Positions 46,310-57,500 of a stretch of 64,000 nt of DNA are shown one piece after another (positions within the stretch are counted from its first letter, which is position 1; every line of letters begins with the position of its first letter). A program made the translations under genes and the position numbers. The stretch is from assembly GCA_907165275.2 (NCBI GenBank), contig OU015663.1:7018501-7082500 (forward strand), given 5' to 3'. The stretch is from Zygaena filipendulae. Its lineage: Eukaryota > Arthropoda > Insecta > Lepidoptera > Zygaenidae. Below the pieces are notes generated by a model that was given only the letters and a program-made list of their open reading frames with translations, did no database searches and had not been told where the DNA came from.

Positions 46310-46665
46310 TTTAAAATGATCTATTTCACAACCACCACGCAAAGTCGATATGTTATGAAACAGTTTATTTTTCAAAGGTTCGTTTTTCGTTTTTGAAACG
46401 ATCTATCTCACAACCACCATACAAAATCAATATGTTTCAAAACAGTTTATTTTGTAAAGGTTCGTTTTTCGATTCAGACGATCTATTTCACAACCACCAT
46501 ACAAAGTAATTTTGTTTTTATTGAGACGATTTATTTCGCAACTACCACACCAATTCAATATGTTTTTAAACAGTTTGTTTATATAAAGGTTCGTTTTTGA
46601 TTGAGTAAATTTGGTGTTGTTTTTGAAATGATGATTTGATCTCACTACACCACATTAAAATGAAC
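46310..46665. repeat. Degenerate tandem repeat, period about 82 bp
   Basis: Four to five units begin (A)CGATCTATTTCACAACCACC and end AAAGGTTCGTTTTTCG. The third unit is shortened to about 46 bp. The same AACGATCTATT word reappears around the hAT-like element at 46750-46805 and 49095. Confidence 0.65.
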
Positions 46666-46810
46666 TTTCCTTCATACTTTACCGAGGCTTAGGACTGGCT
46701 GCATAATAACATATTTTTATCGAGTACGTGCGGTAACGCGAGAGATGGCGTTGTGAGAAATAGATCGTTATGGAAAATAGATCGTTGTGGGAAATAGATC
46801 GTTGTCAATG

Positions 46811-49043
46811 CAGGGGCGGATCCAGGGGGGGTGCACTGGGGGCAATTGCCCCCCCCTGAAGACCTAAATAGGTACCTACTTTAATTGAACTTTAGAAAAA
46901 TCTTCGCAGGCTTGTGTCCGTGCTTGTGTCTTTTCACCAAAGTTTCATCGTAATTTAAATGAATGAATAGGGGAATGAATAGAAATTAACGAATGAACGA
47001 ACGAATATTCATTTTTTTTAAATTTAAAATATTAGTTCGTAAGCGAACTTTTATGGAAGTTCACATTATAGTAAAACAAACAAAATATCTGTCAAATCTT
47101 TCGTTGGAACAAATTTTCTAGTTTGAAACTATGTGCCGTATGGTTTTTTCTCCTTCATATCTGCGAAAATCCGGTACATTTCTCATTTAAAAGGAGAAAT
47201 TTCTGTGTTAGGCTGTATGTATGTTTTTACAAATTATTATCCCCATAGTTGTCAGGCTCGTAAGTAAAGTATGCCTTGGGCTAGCTCAATGAAAGGATTG
47301 AAGTTATTTTAAACTATTTATTCGGATAAAAGATAAATTATTTTGGAATATGTATCACGTAGTGAATAGTGATTACCTTCTCTCTGTATGTACCTATGTA
47401 AGTAAGGAGTCTGAGTTCTGTCAAAATGTAAACATCAATTTTTGAATACAAAAAAGGAACAGTTTTAAAAAAATAAACATTCACGCCCGAAGCCACGAAA
47501 CAGCCGGGAAACTCCCGCGCCATGAGTCCACACTCATGGATCGGAGAAGTAAGTAAATTTGTGAAAAAAATTAATGAAATCTTGTGTTATTTTACTGTAT
47601 TAGAGAATTTTGGACGATGGTAGTCAGTAACATTATTGCCAATAATAATAAAATTGTTATTTTCAGTGAGAAATTAACCTACTGTGGCTTACTTTTTTTT
47701 CTTCTTACGGCAATTATCCACTTATTTCTTGGGTCTCGTTTCCACCACAGTCTTGGAAATTGGTAAAATTTACAGTCAGCGACAAAATGTCAATTTTAGC
47801 CGTAGCGAGCGCTGTGATCACTTAGGCTACTCCCTCCATCCGCTTTGCACCTTGCCAATAGCAGCCTCGTTACATAGTTTCTCTACCCCTTTTCTTTAAC
47901 TTCATCCAACGACTTGGAAGCTAGAAGTAATCTTTTGTGATTTCACTTCCCAAAACTATTCGATTTTTATACCCCGTCATATTGTACCTCTGTGCTCAAA
48001 AAATAGTCGACGACTTTAATCACGTGCGGTGCTCGATGAATTCGGATTTGTAAAAAATTCTGGGAAAATTTCCAAAATTGATGAAATTTTCCTTCTGTCC
48101 ACTGTAAGTTTTAAAATCATTTCCACTGTCAAAAACCTTGATCTCTTTGTCAATAGTGCCTATTTTTCCGTAATCTCGTCATATGGACAAAAATTATTCG
48201 CTTCTCAGAATTTTCTGCGTTCTCTTCCATTTTCTCCTCATTTTTATTAAAATCTCCTTAATCCAAGGAGTGGAACCTTCTCTTTCTTGATTACGCCGAT
48301 GTGTGCTATATGAATCTGACGGAAGAGTAACGCGATAAGACGTTGGAGCGACTGCAAAATGTGTGTGTGTGCCTTACATATTCGCTTTAGACGCACTACA
48401 CATATTCTTTGTACCTACCATAGTGCTGCGGGATCCCAGGTCACCGTCTTACTTCAAAGAAAGTTTCAGACTTCTTTATGTCGGTCGTGAAGCTACATCG
48501 GGTAGTTAGTTAGTTCTTTATTTCTCTAATCACCAAACACGTTTTACTCACATCACAGGTGATGGTATTTTTCCTCAGTTTAGTAAAAAATCTGCTAGTA
48601 ACCATAACACTCCCTGTTATTTACTTATCACTTTAAAGATATAAATCTACAAATTGCCTTCTTCAAATTTTACGTTGTAAATTCAGGTCAGATTCGCTTG
48701 GACGTAAATTTTCCATTTTTGACTTTTAACTTTTGTAGCTTCCATGTAGATTATTTTATGAATGAAAGTACATGTTCAAAATAGTAAAGTATGAAAATAC
48801 TTTGATTTTACAGAGAATCGTACGCAAAAGCCGTTATACCTAAAGTGAATCGTTTTTGAAAACCATTTTTTTTTACTATGAAAAAACCCAAACATACATA
48901 AGCTCAATTCAGATACCTCTCAATACGAACTAGAATGCACTTAAATTTTACTATTAAACTTCTCTGTGCATCCTGTTATTTCTAAAAATTTCATGGTGCA
49001 ACCAAATTGCCCCCTCCTCAACTAAATCCTGGATCCGCCCCTG
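46811..49043. mobile_element. hAT-like DNA transposon, about 2.2 kb, non-coding
   Basis: Starts CAGGGGCGGATCCAGG and ends CCTGGATCCGCCCCTG. The flanking 8 bp TGTCAATG are identical on both sides (46803-46810 and 49044-49051). Known: hAT elements have short CAGGG-type ends and 8-bp duplications. I find no transposase frame. A LINE fragment lies inside at about 48270-48560. Confidence 0.75.
48270..48560 (+). mobile_element. Jockey/CR1-type LINE fragment inside the hAT-like element
   Basis: Frames near 48280 read DYADVCYMNLTEE and TLERLQNV, then broken pieces like GHRLTSKKVSDFF. This resembles the region after the reverse transcriptase of jockey-group LINEs (DYADVCY..LERLQN). Stops and shifts show decay. 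Confidence 0.5.
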
Positions 49044-49249
49044 TGTCAATGTCACCCATAACGTTTTCGTTGTGGCTCAGCGATAACGTTGTGAAAACGA
49101 TCTATTCTATATAACGCCCACTTATATAGAATTAGTAATTACTGTCTCAAAATATGGAGGAAATTCAAATTACAATCAGTGTGTAATGTAAACGAGCACA
49201 AAAAAAGGAGGAGTGGTTTCATCGGCCAATAGGAGTAATGACACCAATT

Positions 49250-49425
49250 CTGGTACTGTACATTCCGGTGTTGAACATTCTCGGCACGGTCAGTATTTCG
49301 ATGCCCAATTTCTACGGGGCGGAATGCACGACACCGGAATTCGTCTATAGGACATCAAATACGTGTCGTACAATACGATGTCGTCCTGCGTCCATTCCGG
49401 TGTCGCGCATTCCAAAACAAAGACG
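49250..49425. repeat. Array of ACCGGAAT / ATTCCGGT motifs, right cluster
   Basis: ATTCCGGTGTTG, ACACCGGAATTCG, CATTCCGGTGTCG and related words, mainly in the opposite orientation to 45985-46175. It ends about 85 bp before the start codon at 49512. Confidence 0.55.
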
Positions 49426-49511
49426 AGTCCTTATACTTTAGTTATTCTTCTGAGGTTCTTAGGTAAAACGTAGTGATTATATGATCTTTGGCAACAACTT
49501 TGGCAAGAACC

Positions 49512-51182
49512 ATGGTGGTCCACAAGTGGTGGCACGTATTTATAAGAAAAAGAATGAAACCTATTCATGTCGATAAAGCTGTACTTTGGAAACGTCGCCT
49601 CAGTTTATTATACGGGATATTTGCGTGGAATGCATTTGGTTTAGTTATATATAGTGCATACAATGGTAAAGCAGATTGGGCACATTACTATGGTATTAAA
49701 ACTGATGAAGAGAAAGAATTGTCACCAGGTAAAACTTCTTATTACATTTTAATGTTAATGTGTGTTTAGCCTCTACTTTGTCCTAAATACTATTCATCCT
49801 GAAAATACTAATTATCTTGAAAAATACTATTAATCTTGAAGTATGCAGGGGAATCAGTGGTTTTATATTATACTAGGTGTGCCCCGCGGTAATTTCGGGG
49901 TTCCCGCGGGAATAGGCTAGTTTCCTAAATTTTTTTTTTAGTCCGTTTTGTAGATTATTAAAAAATATTGGACACGTATTTTTTTATTTTTTATGTAACC
50001 AAAAAATAACGGAGATATATCAAGTCGAAATTTCACATGACGTCACGCCTCGCTACAGTTTGTTCGCACGTTATAGTGAGCTGTGACATCACGAGTCCCC
50101 CACCCTAAACTTTAATGCGCTTTATCTATGCATATTTTCATTATTTTAAAAAAGCAAAAAATATGTGTCTTTTATTTTTTTATTATCTAACTGACAGACT
50201 AAATAGAATTTCGATTTTTTTACCCAGGAAACTAGCCAATTCCAGGATAAACTATAGATATTAACCTTCCTCATAAATCTATTGGTGAAAATCGTATAAA
50301 AACCTGTTCAGTAGTTTTACGGCTTATCGTGAATAGACAGATGTGACAGAGGACCTTATTTTATAACTAGCTGTGCCTCACGGTTTCACCTGTGTGAGTT
50401 TCGGAATTCCCGCAGGGACTCAAAAGTAGCCTAATTTGTTTCTTATAACATCAGCTAATTAGCAGTGAAAGTCCCGTTCAAAATGGTCCAACAATTTCAG
50501 AGGTTCCCCCCTCATGAGTTTCAGAATTCCCACAGGAACTTTAAACTTCTTTCATACCTTACATTATCAAACACAAAAAAATCTGTAAAAAAAAAGAATT
50601 ATCCAATTTGTAAATTAGTTAGGAAGTTATGTGATCACATTACATTTCAGTGATTCATTTCTACTTATATAAAAAGGTAGCTGTGCCTTTCAGTCTCATC
50701 TGTATTAATTTGAGAAAAAAACTAACTTAAATATATTCTACACTCCACAGTTAACTGTTAATGCGTGTATGCAATGGAAGCTCTCAAAAGGAATATTTTT
50801 TACAGTTATAGCAATATTTTTTATTGCTGCTCCACTCCTATTGGTCTTAGCGTGATGATATATAGCCTGTAGCCTTCTCGATAAATGGGCTATCTAACAT
50901 TAAAATAATTTTAGAAATCGGATCTGTAGTTCCTGAGATTAGTGCATTCAAGCAAACAAACTCTAGCTTTATAATATTAGTATAGGTTATAATATTATCT
51001 TATTACATATGTATGTATAGATTATTTGCATTAAATTTACAGGTCATGCCTGGGCCAATACATTAGGTATTAAAAATGCAAAGGTGTACAGAATGTCTGG
51101 CTTCCGAAAAGTAAATGAATATGAAATAGTTGATGGTATAGAAGTAAAACCTGATGAGACTGAGAATAAAGAACACACATAG
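49512..51182 (+). CDS. Small single-span membrane protein, tentatively SMIM26-like
   Basis: Two exons, 49512-49728 and 51043-51182 (TAG), phase 1 junction, 118 aa. The start is the first ATG in frame (MVVHKWWHVFIRKRMKP). Residues 1-30 are basic, a hydrophobic helix covers about 31-50 (RRLSLLYGIFAWNAFGLVIY), and the rest is charged and soluble. Known: human SMIM26 is a small mitochondrial inner-membrane protein with 'W.RR.S..YGI..W...G' before its helix; the same spacing is present here, but the tails differ. The identity is therefore weak, and 'unknown small membrane protein' is the safe label. A polyadenylation signal AATAAA follows near 51214. The intron contains CRE-MITE copy 7 and Helitron-like fragments. 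Confidence 0.72.
49911..50240. mobile_element. CRE-MITE copy 7 (intron of the small membrane protein gene)
   Basis: Outer ends AATAGGCTAGTTTCCT and CAGGAAACTAGCC, inner AGTCCGTTTTGTAG and CTGACAGACT. One TGACGTCA and one altered TGACATCA. It is inserted directly into a Helitron-like fragment (CTAGGTGTGCCCCGCGGTAA at 49873). Confidence 0.8.
50366..50510 (-). mobile_element. Helitron-like fragment
   Basis: CTAGCTGTGCCTCACGGTTT, then GGAATTCCCGCAGGGACTC and GTGAAAGTCCCGTTCAAAAT, similar to 21278-21480. Confidence 0.55.
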
Positions 51183-51214
51183 TAAATAACATGTATTTGC
51201 AAGAATGTTCATAA

Positions 51215-51796
51215 ATAAAGATTCACTGAATAGTCAATGATCAAATAAAAATATACAAATTGTTATAGGCACAGGCTAGTAATAACTATTATTGCAATAA
51301 TGAAGTAAGTAATAATTAGAAAATATGTTTTATTTAAATATTAGCATGCCCCACAGTTTCACCAGTGTGAGTTTAGGAATTCCCGCTGGAACTTCATACT
51401 TCTTTTATTCATCTCCTTACAATAACAAATACACCAAAAAAAGAATTAGCATTATAATATGTCTCAGGATCACTTTAGCTTCCTATCTACCTATAATAAG
51501 TAGGTCCATAGATAACAAACTCATAAACTCCGGTCTCCGGAGTCCCGCGGGAATTCCGGGATATAAAGTATCCTTTGTTACTAGCTTCTTATAGGTGAAA
51601 GAATTTTTAAAATCGGTTCTGTAGATCCAGAGATTCTGCCCTAGGGGCCGTTCAAGTATTACGTAAGCACTATAGGGGGGTGGAGGGGTCTTTGTTTTGC
51701 TTATTTCTGATGACATGGGGGGTGGGGTGATCTAGATGGTGATTACGTCAGCAGTAATTATTTACATTTATTAATAAACAAAATTTTAACAAAAAA
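51215..51796. other. Intergenic DNA with Helitron-like relics
   Basis: Pieces near 51340 (GCATGCCCCACAGTTTCACC) and 51530-51640 (CCCGCGGGAATTCCGGGATA, AAATCGGTTCTGTAGATCC). No gene. Confidence 0.5.
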
Positions 51797-52132
51797 ATTA
51801 AAACCGACTTCCAAAAACACAAAACTAAAAAGCTAAAAATAACAAAATACCGATTTAATCCAAAAGACAAAAACACACGTAATATTATTGGTTTGTGCTA
51901 CCACTGATCGGTTTGAATTCGGTGACAAGCCCGCTGGTGTCTGCCCACGAATAGCTGGTGGTGGGAGTCAATTTAGCCCATCTACCCCCTCCATATTTGG
52001 CTTGTCACCGACTTCATACTGATCAGTGATAGCACAAACCAATAATAATATTACGTGTGTTTTTGTCTTTTGGATTAAATCGGTATTTTGTTATTTTTTT
52101 GTGTTTTTGGAAGACGGTTTTAAATTTTTTTG
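51797..52132. repeat. Large foldback (inverted arms of about 130 bp)
   Basis: The left arm starts AAACCGACTTCCAAAAACAC and runs through ACACACGTAATATTATTGGT and GGTGACAAGCC. The right arm is its near-perfect complement, ending TGTTTTTGGAAGACGGTTTT. A short GCTGGTGTCTGCCC..CCATCTACC spacer separates them. It is related to 17161-17826. Confidence 0.75.
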
Positions 52133-52379
52133 TTAAAATTTGTTTATTTCTCGCTTTTAAGTGACTTAGTTCGTAATGTCTCTAAGTTACAATGGCCTAA
52201 TGTCAACTGCTCAACACCTTTTACAAAATGTTGCTTTTCCCGACGCAGGGACGTTAATTGTTGAGGAGTTCTCCTAGTACATCACCATCAGTTCCACTTC
52301 ACCATATACATTGTGACGAGCATAAATTGTTTAGATACTATATTAAAGTTAACGAATCGGAACCCGTGAAATACCTATT

Positions 52380-52975
52380 ATTGAGTAGTTCCGATGACCA
52401 TCTGTGGTCTTTATCATCAGTTCCACTTCTTCAAATTTTGCTTTTCAAAGCAAATAAACGATTTACTACAAAAAATACAAAAATCGCTATAGGTGTGCCT
52501 ATAATTTTTGAAGAGTTCCCTCGAAGATCGCATCATCAGATCTCAACTTGGTGACAATGGAATCAATTTGGGAGTATGCCCTTTCAAACAATAAAACAAT
52601 TTTTGAAATCGCTCCAATCGGAATCCGTGAAATATGTATTAATGTTTGAGTAGTTCCGATGACCATCTGTGGTCTTCATCATCAGTTCCACTTCTTCAAA
52701 TTTTGCTTTTCAAAAGCAAATGAACAATTTACTATAAAAAATACCCAATTCGCTATAGGTGTGCCTATAATTTTTGAAGAGTTTCCTCGATTTCTCCAAG
52801 ATCCCATCATCAGATCTTGACTTGGTGGCACAATGGGACCTAATTGGGAGTATACCCTTTCAAACAAAAAATAATTTTCCAAATCGGTTCAACCGTCTTC
52901 GAGTAATCGGTTAACATACATAAAAAAAACATACAATCGAACATTATAACCTCCTCCTTTTTGGAAGTCGGTTAA
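52380..52975. repeat. Tandemly repeated dispersed-repeat interior
   Basis: A unit with GAGTAGTTCCGATGACCATC, CACTTCTTCAAATTTTGC, GCTATAGGTGTGCCTATAAT and CCCATCATCAGATC occurs twice (about 52380-52600 and 52645-52830). It closes with CTCCTCCTTTTTGGAAGTCG. Same family as 17161-17826 and 63150-63375. Confidence 0.6.
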
Positions 52976-53204
52976 AAATATGGCAACCCATACCTCGTCT
53001 ATGCTCCAAAACGAAATGCTTTTATGGAGATTCTTACAAATAATGACCTTATTTCTAGACTTATAACTGCTGCTCATTAATCAATGTTAACGTAAGCATG
53101 GGGGGGGGGGGGGGTAAGAGCTTTGCTTACTTTTGCTGACAAGGGGGAGGGGTGGGTTAATAATTGCAAAAAATCTGCTTACGTAATACTTGAACGGGCC
53201 CCTA

Positions 53205-53660
53205 CAACCTCACAATCTCCGGAGTTCCCGCGGGAATTCGGAGATAATAATACCTCACGTCACTCAGGCTTCACTGTAGCTTCCTATAAGTGAAATAATG
53301 TTCAAAATTGGTACAGTAGATCTAGAGATTACCCCCTACAACCTCAGAATCTCCGGAGTTCCCGCGGGAATTCCGGGATCGGGATAAAAAGTACCCTATG
53401 TTACTCAGGATCACTGTAGCTTCTTAAAAGTGAAAGAATTGTTAAAATCGGTTCAGCAGATCCAGAGATTACCCCCTACAATCTCGAGTTATCGGGGGAA
53501 TTCTGGGATAAAAAGTACCTACCCTATGACACTCAGGATCACTGTAGCTTCCTATAAGTGAAAAAAATTTCAAAATCAGTTTAGTAGATCCAGAGATTAC
53601 CTCCTACCAACGTCACAAACTCCCAAACTTTTGCTCTTTATAATATTAGTATAAACTCGC
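53205..53660. repeat. Three direct repeats of a Helitron-like interior block
   Basis: About 130-bp units each carry CTCCGGAGTTCCCGCGGGAA or a variant, CACTCAGG..TCACTGTAGCTTC and a GATCCAGAGATTACCCCCTA-like end. Similar blocks lie at 26800-27120. Confidence 0.6.
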
Positions 53661-53836
53661 GCGGTAACACTCGCGATAATTTCGAATTTCCCGCGGAATT
53701 GTTCCATACATATACAATGTACTACAACCCCTTTTCGTCCTTTTAGGGGTTGAATCAAAAATCTTTTTTCATCGGATGCGGCACGTCATACAAAGAACAC
53801 ACCTTTAATTTTTAGGTCTCTACGATTATCTGCGTA

Positions 53837-54131
53837 TGGCCGATTTACATATACATAAGTAAAAACAACGCGTGGACGCTGGCCGGCAAGTAAGTAGCAA
53901 CTTGCCACCGGATAGAAAGAAACCAGTTCTATTTTTTGGACAGGACAGTAGCGCGTACACCCGCCCGCTTCGTCTCCTCTCCCGCTCCCTACCAACTTAT
54001 TACTTACTACTTGCCGCCGTGTGGACGGCGGCCGGCAAGTAAGTGAAGAAAAATAATGTATTGTTAACCTTACTTATGGATGCTCCCCGTTTTTAAGTTA
54101 GTAAGTTGAACTGACTACATCGCGTCGGCCA
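53837..54131. mobile_element. Harbinger-like hairpin element A
   Basis: Starts TGGCCGATTTACAT after GTA and ends GTCGGCCA before TTA. It contains CTGGCCGGCAAGTAAGT and an internal GCGTACACCCGCCCGCTTCG block that is inverted in element B. It is inserted in a Helitron-like subfamily B copy. Confidence 0.55.
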
Positions 54132-54134
54132 TTA

Positions 54135-54348
54135 TGGCCGGTTTACACTTCCATAAGTAGTAGGTTCAGCTATAATTTAAGTTGGCAGGGAGCGGGAGAC
54201 GAAGCGGGCGGGTGTACGCGCTACTGTCCTGTCCAAAAAATAACAGTGGTTTCTATCCTGCGGCAAGTTGCTACTTAATCACTTACTTGCCGGCCGGCGC
54301 CCACACGTGGGTTTTTTACTTACTACTTATGGAAGTGTAAACCGGCCA
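54135..54348. mobile_element. Harbinger-like hairpin element B with TTA on both sides
   Basis: Starts TGGCCGGTTTACACTTCCAT and ends ATGGAAGTGTAAACCGGCCA, which are perfect inverted ends. TTA occurs at 54132-54134 and 54349-54351. It shares the middle TTA with element A. Confidence 0.7.
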
Positions 54349-54583
54349 TTAGGCTGTGTATTGATCCATCAGTCAGTCATTCAGGACAAAGCAATGTATA
54401 GATTAATATTTCCTAAAAATTGTTTTCCATATTCTTACAATAACATTGTACCTATAAACCATTGCTATAGACTTAAATATCTTAAACAATAATTAGATCA
54501 CAGCTCAAAAAGGCATATTTTAACCACAGATAAGTTTAAAACAGTGGCACATTTTGTAGTCAGTTCATCTTCAAATTGGGAGT

Positions 54584-57500
54584 TTATGGGTAGGATTCAT
54601 GGTATGCATGTCTACGTTTCTCAATTTCTTGCAATAATGATGACCTGAAACAAAGCCAACAAATTAACAAAAAGCCACTCTGTCTTCTTTAGAATATTTT
54701 ATAATTAGGTACTATTTTTACCTATATTGTTCATATTTCATGACGATAAGTTGCAATTCTTGTTTATAAAGACGTGTCAACATATCTGAGTAACAGTCCA
54801 ATTCACTCAACCGAAACATGTTCCAACGTAACTTGTGATCCAGACCTTGATCAGCTGTAGGCGTGAAAAAAAAATGGGTTAAGTATATAGCCTATAGGAA
54901 GGATATTATAATATTCAATTTGTTTAGATATGCAGCATAATATGGATATCAAAAAATCAGTTATTTGAACCATGAAATGTAATGTCATAAAAATTACCAC
55001 ACGCTAAAAAAAAAAAAAAAATGTAAGCCCTCTGTTAAAATTTTGAAAGAGTACCAACCCAAATAATTGTTGTTGTTGTTGTTGTTTTAATGATCACTTA
55101 ATTTTAAGTAAAGATTTTAAAAATAAAACGTTCATTAAATTAATGTTGATTGGCATTTAACTAAATTTAACTTGATTAGTTAAATGGCAATTAATATTAG
55201 TTAAAACTCCAGAGTGAGGCAGTTTTGTTTTTAAAATCTTTACTTAAAATTAAGTAATCATTAAAACGATTCTGAGTGAGGCTGTACGAGTACCAACCTT
55301 TTGAGTAGACAATTAGCCAGTGTGGTATTTGTTCCAACAAATAAGGAGGCACTAGTGTTGGGACATACGGACCGACAATATAACAACCACCAACCAAGCA
55401 CGGATGTGCATATGTCGTTTGATGTGTAATTTCACTGAAACCCAAGTAATAATTACAACTTTTTCTTGTGAACTTATACAATACTAACTGTGCCCTGCGG
55501 TTTCACCCGCGTTAATGTCGGAGATCCCGCGGGAATTCCGGGATAAAAAGTACCCTATGTCCTTTTCTGTACCTCTGACAACGTGTAGTATGCAATAATA
55601 AATTCTATTTCACCCGCGTTAATTTCGGAGATCCCGCGAGAATTCCGGAATAAAAGTTAGCCTATGTTCTTTTCCATGTCAAAGGGCTACATGCATGCCA
55701 AATTTTATCCAAATCCGTTCAGCCGTTTTTGCGTGATTGAGTAACAAACATCCACACTTTCACATTTATAGGTAAAATAGCAATACAACAAAAAAACCGC
55801 ATTCAATTTGGTGCAGCAGTTTTTGAGTAGCACGTTTTATTTCGTCTGAGAGCACGAATACAAACATACAGACAGACAGACAGACAAAAATTCTAAAAAC
55901 GGTATTTTTGACTTCTTTAACACTCATATAGAGTCGCCTAAATTTATTTTTTCTTATAATAATAATAATAATAATCCACTTCACAACACACAGATCTACT
56001 TGATCCCACACTAAGCTATAAGCTTGTGTCGTGGAAACCAAGCAAACGTGGTATATACTACACATATTATTACATATATATTGTACTATATATCTATAGT
56101 ACAATATATATGTAATAATATGTGTAGTATATATATATATATATATATACACCCAGACTGGAAAATGGAACCCTGTGTTCATCACACAAAGTCCACCCCC
56201 ACCGGGAATCGAACCCGGAACCTCTTGATTAGCGGGCAGGCATGATGACCATTGCGCCAGTCGGGTCATCGGGTTTATTTATCTCCCATGTACAGACATC
56301 GACCTGTCACAATTTTATTATGTATAGATGTAGGTACTTTTATCGCGTATCGTAATCCTAATCCTTACTATAATATTATAAATGCGAAAGTGAGTTGTTT
56401 GTTTGTTACTCTTTCTCGCCTCAATGGCTTAACGGATCTGCATGAAATTTTGCGTTTACACTGTCGGAGGTACAGAGAAGGACATAGGGTACTTTTTAAC
56501 CGCGTGAAACCGCGGGGGTCAGCTAGTCTATACATATAAAATGCTTTGTCCTGAATGACTGATGGATCAACGCACAGCCTAAACCGCTGATCGTAGAGAC
56601 CTGAAACTTGGAGGGTGTGTTCTTTGTATGACGTAGACATCGGATAAGAAAGGATTTTTGAAAATTCAACCTTTAAGGGGATGAAAAGGGGTTGCAAAGT
56701 TTGTATGGAATAATTCCGGGGGAACTTCGTAATTATCGAGGGTAAAACCGCGCGGGACCGCTAGTCTATACATATAAAATGCTTTGTCCTGAATGACTGA
56801 TGGATCAACGCACAGCCTAAACCGCTGATCGTAGAGACCTGAAACTTGGAGGGTGTGTTCTTTGTATGAATAGGCATCCGATCAGAAAAGATTTTTGAAA
56901 ATTCAACTTCTATAAAAACGGGTTGCTAAGTTTGTAAATTCCGCCAGAACTTCGAAATGATCGCGGGTGACACCGCGCGAGACAGTTAGTCCTCTTATAT
57001 GTATATTAGTATTGCCGGTGTTCTCATTTGTTGTCGTATTGTCGTCCCCAACCAGTATAACCGATATTGTCTTCAGTCCCGGTAAGTAAGCAGATAGTTT
57101 GGTTACACGCTGCAAGAAAGTTGATTTTGTTCCTGAAATCCTGACACTTATTTGTTTTTTTTTTTTTTTTTTTCAAACAATACCATATTTATACTGTTAT
57201 TGGATTGGAGTAATCGCCCTTCATGTTCCAAAAACAAGCACGATTTCGATATGCATTGAAGTCTTTAGAAAACGAATACTAATGTAGGTACCTTAATATT
57301 ATGAAGTTAAAGTTGAAATTTCAATAACACTGGTTCTAAACCACTCTCACTGAAATTTTAAGATAAATTACTACTCGTCACTTCAAAACCCCCTATCGTA
57401 CCGTCCAGCCAGTGAAACGCTGAGCCTTTAAAAAAAGTAAAAACAACCATAATCCAAATAATGGGGATGTGGACTACTTTTGAAAATCAAAATTCTAATT

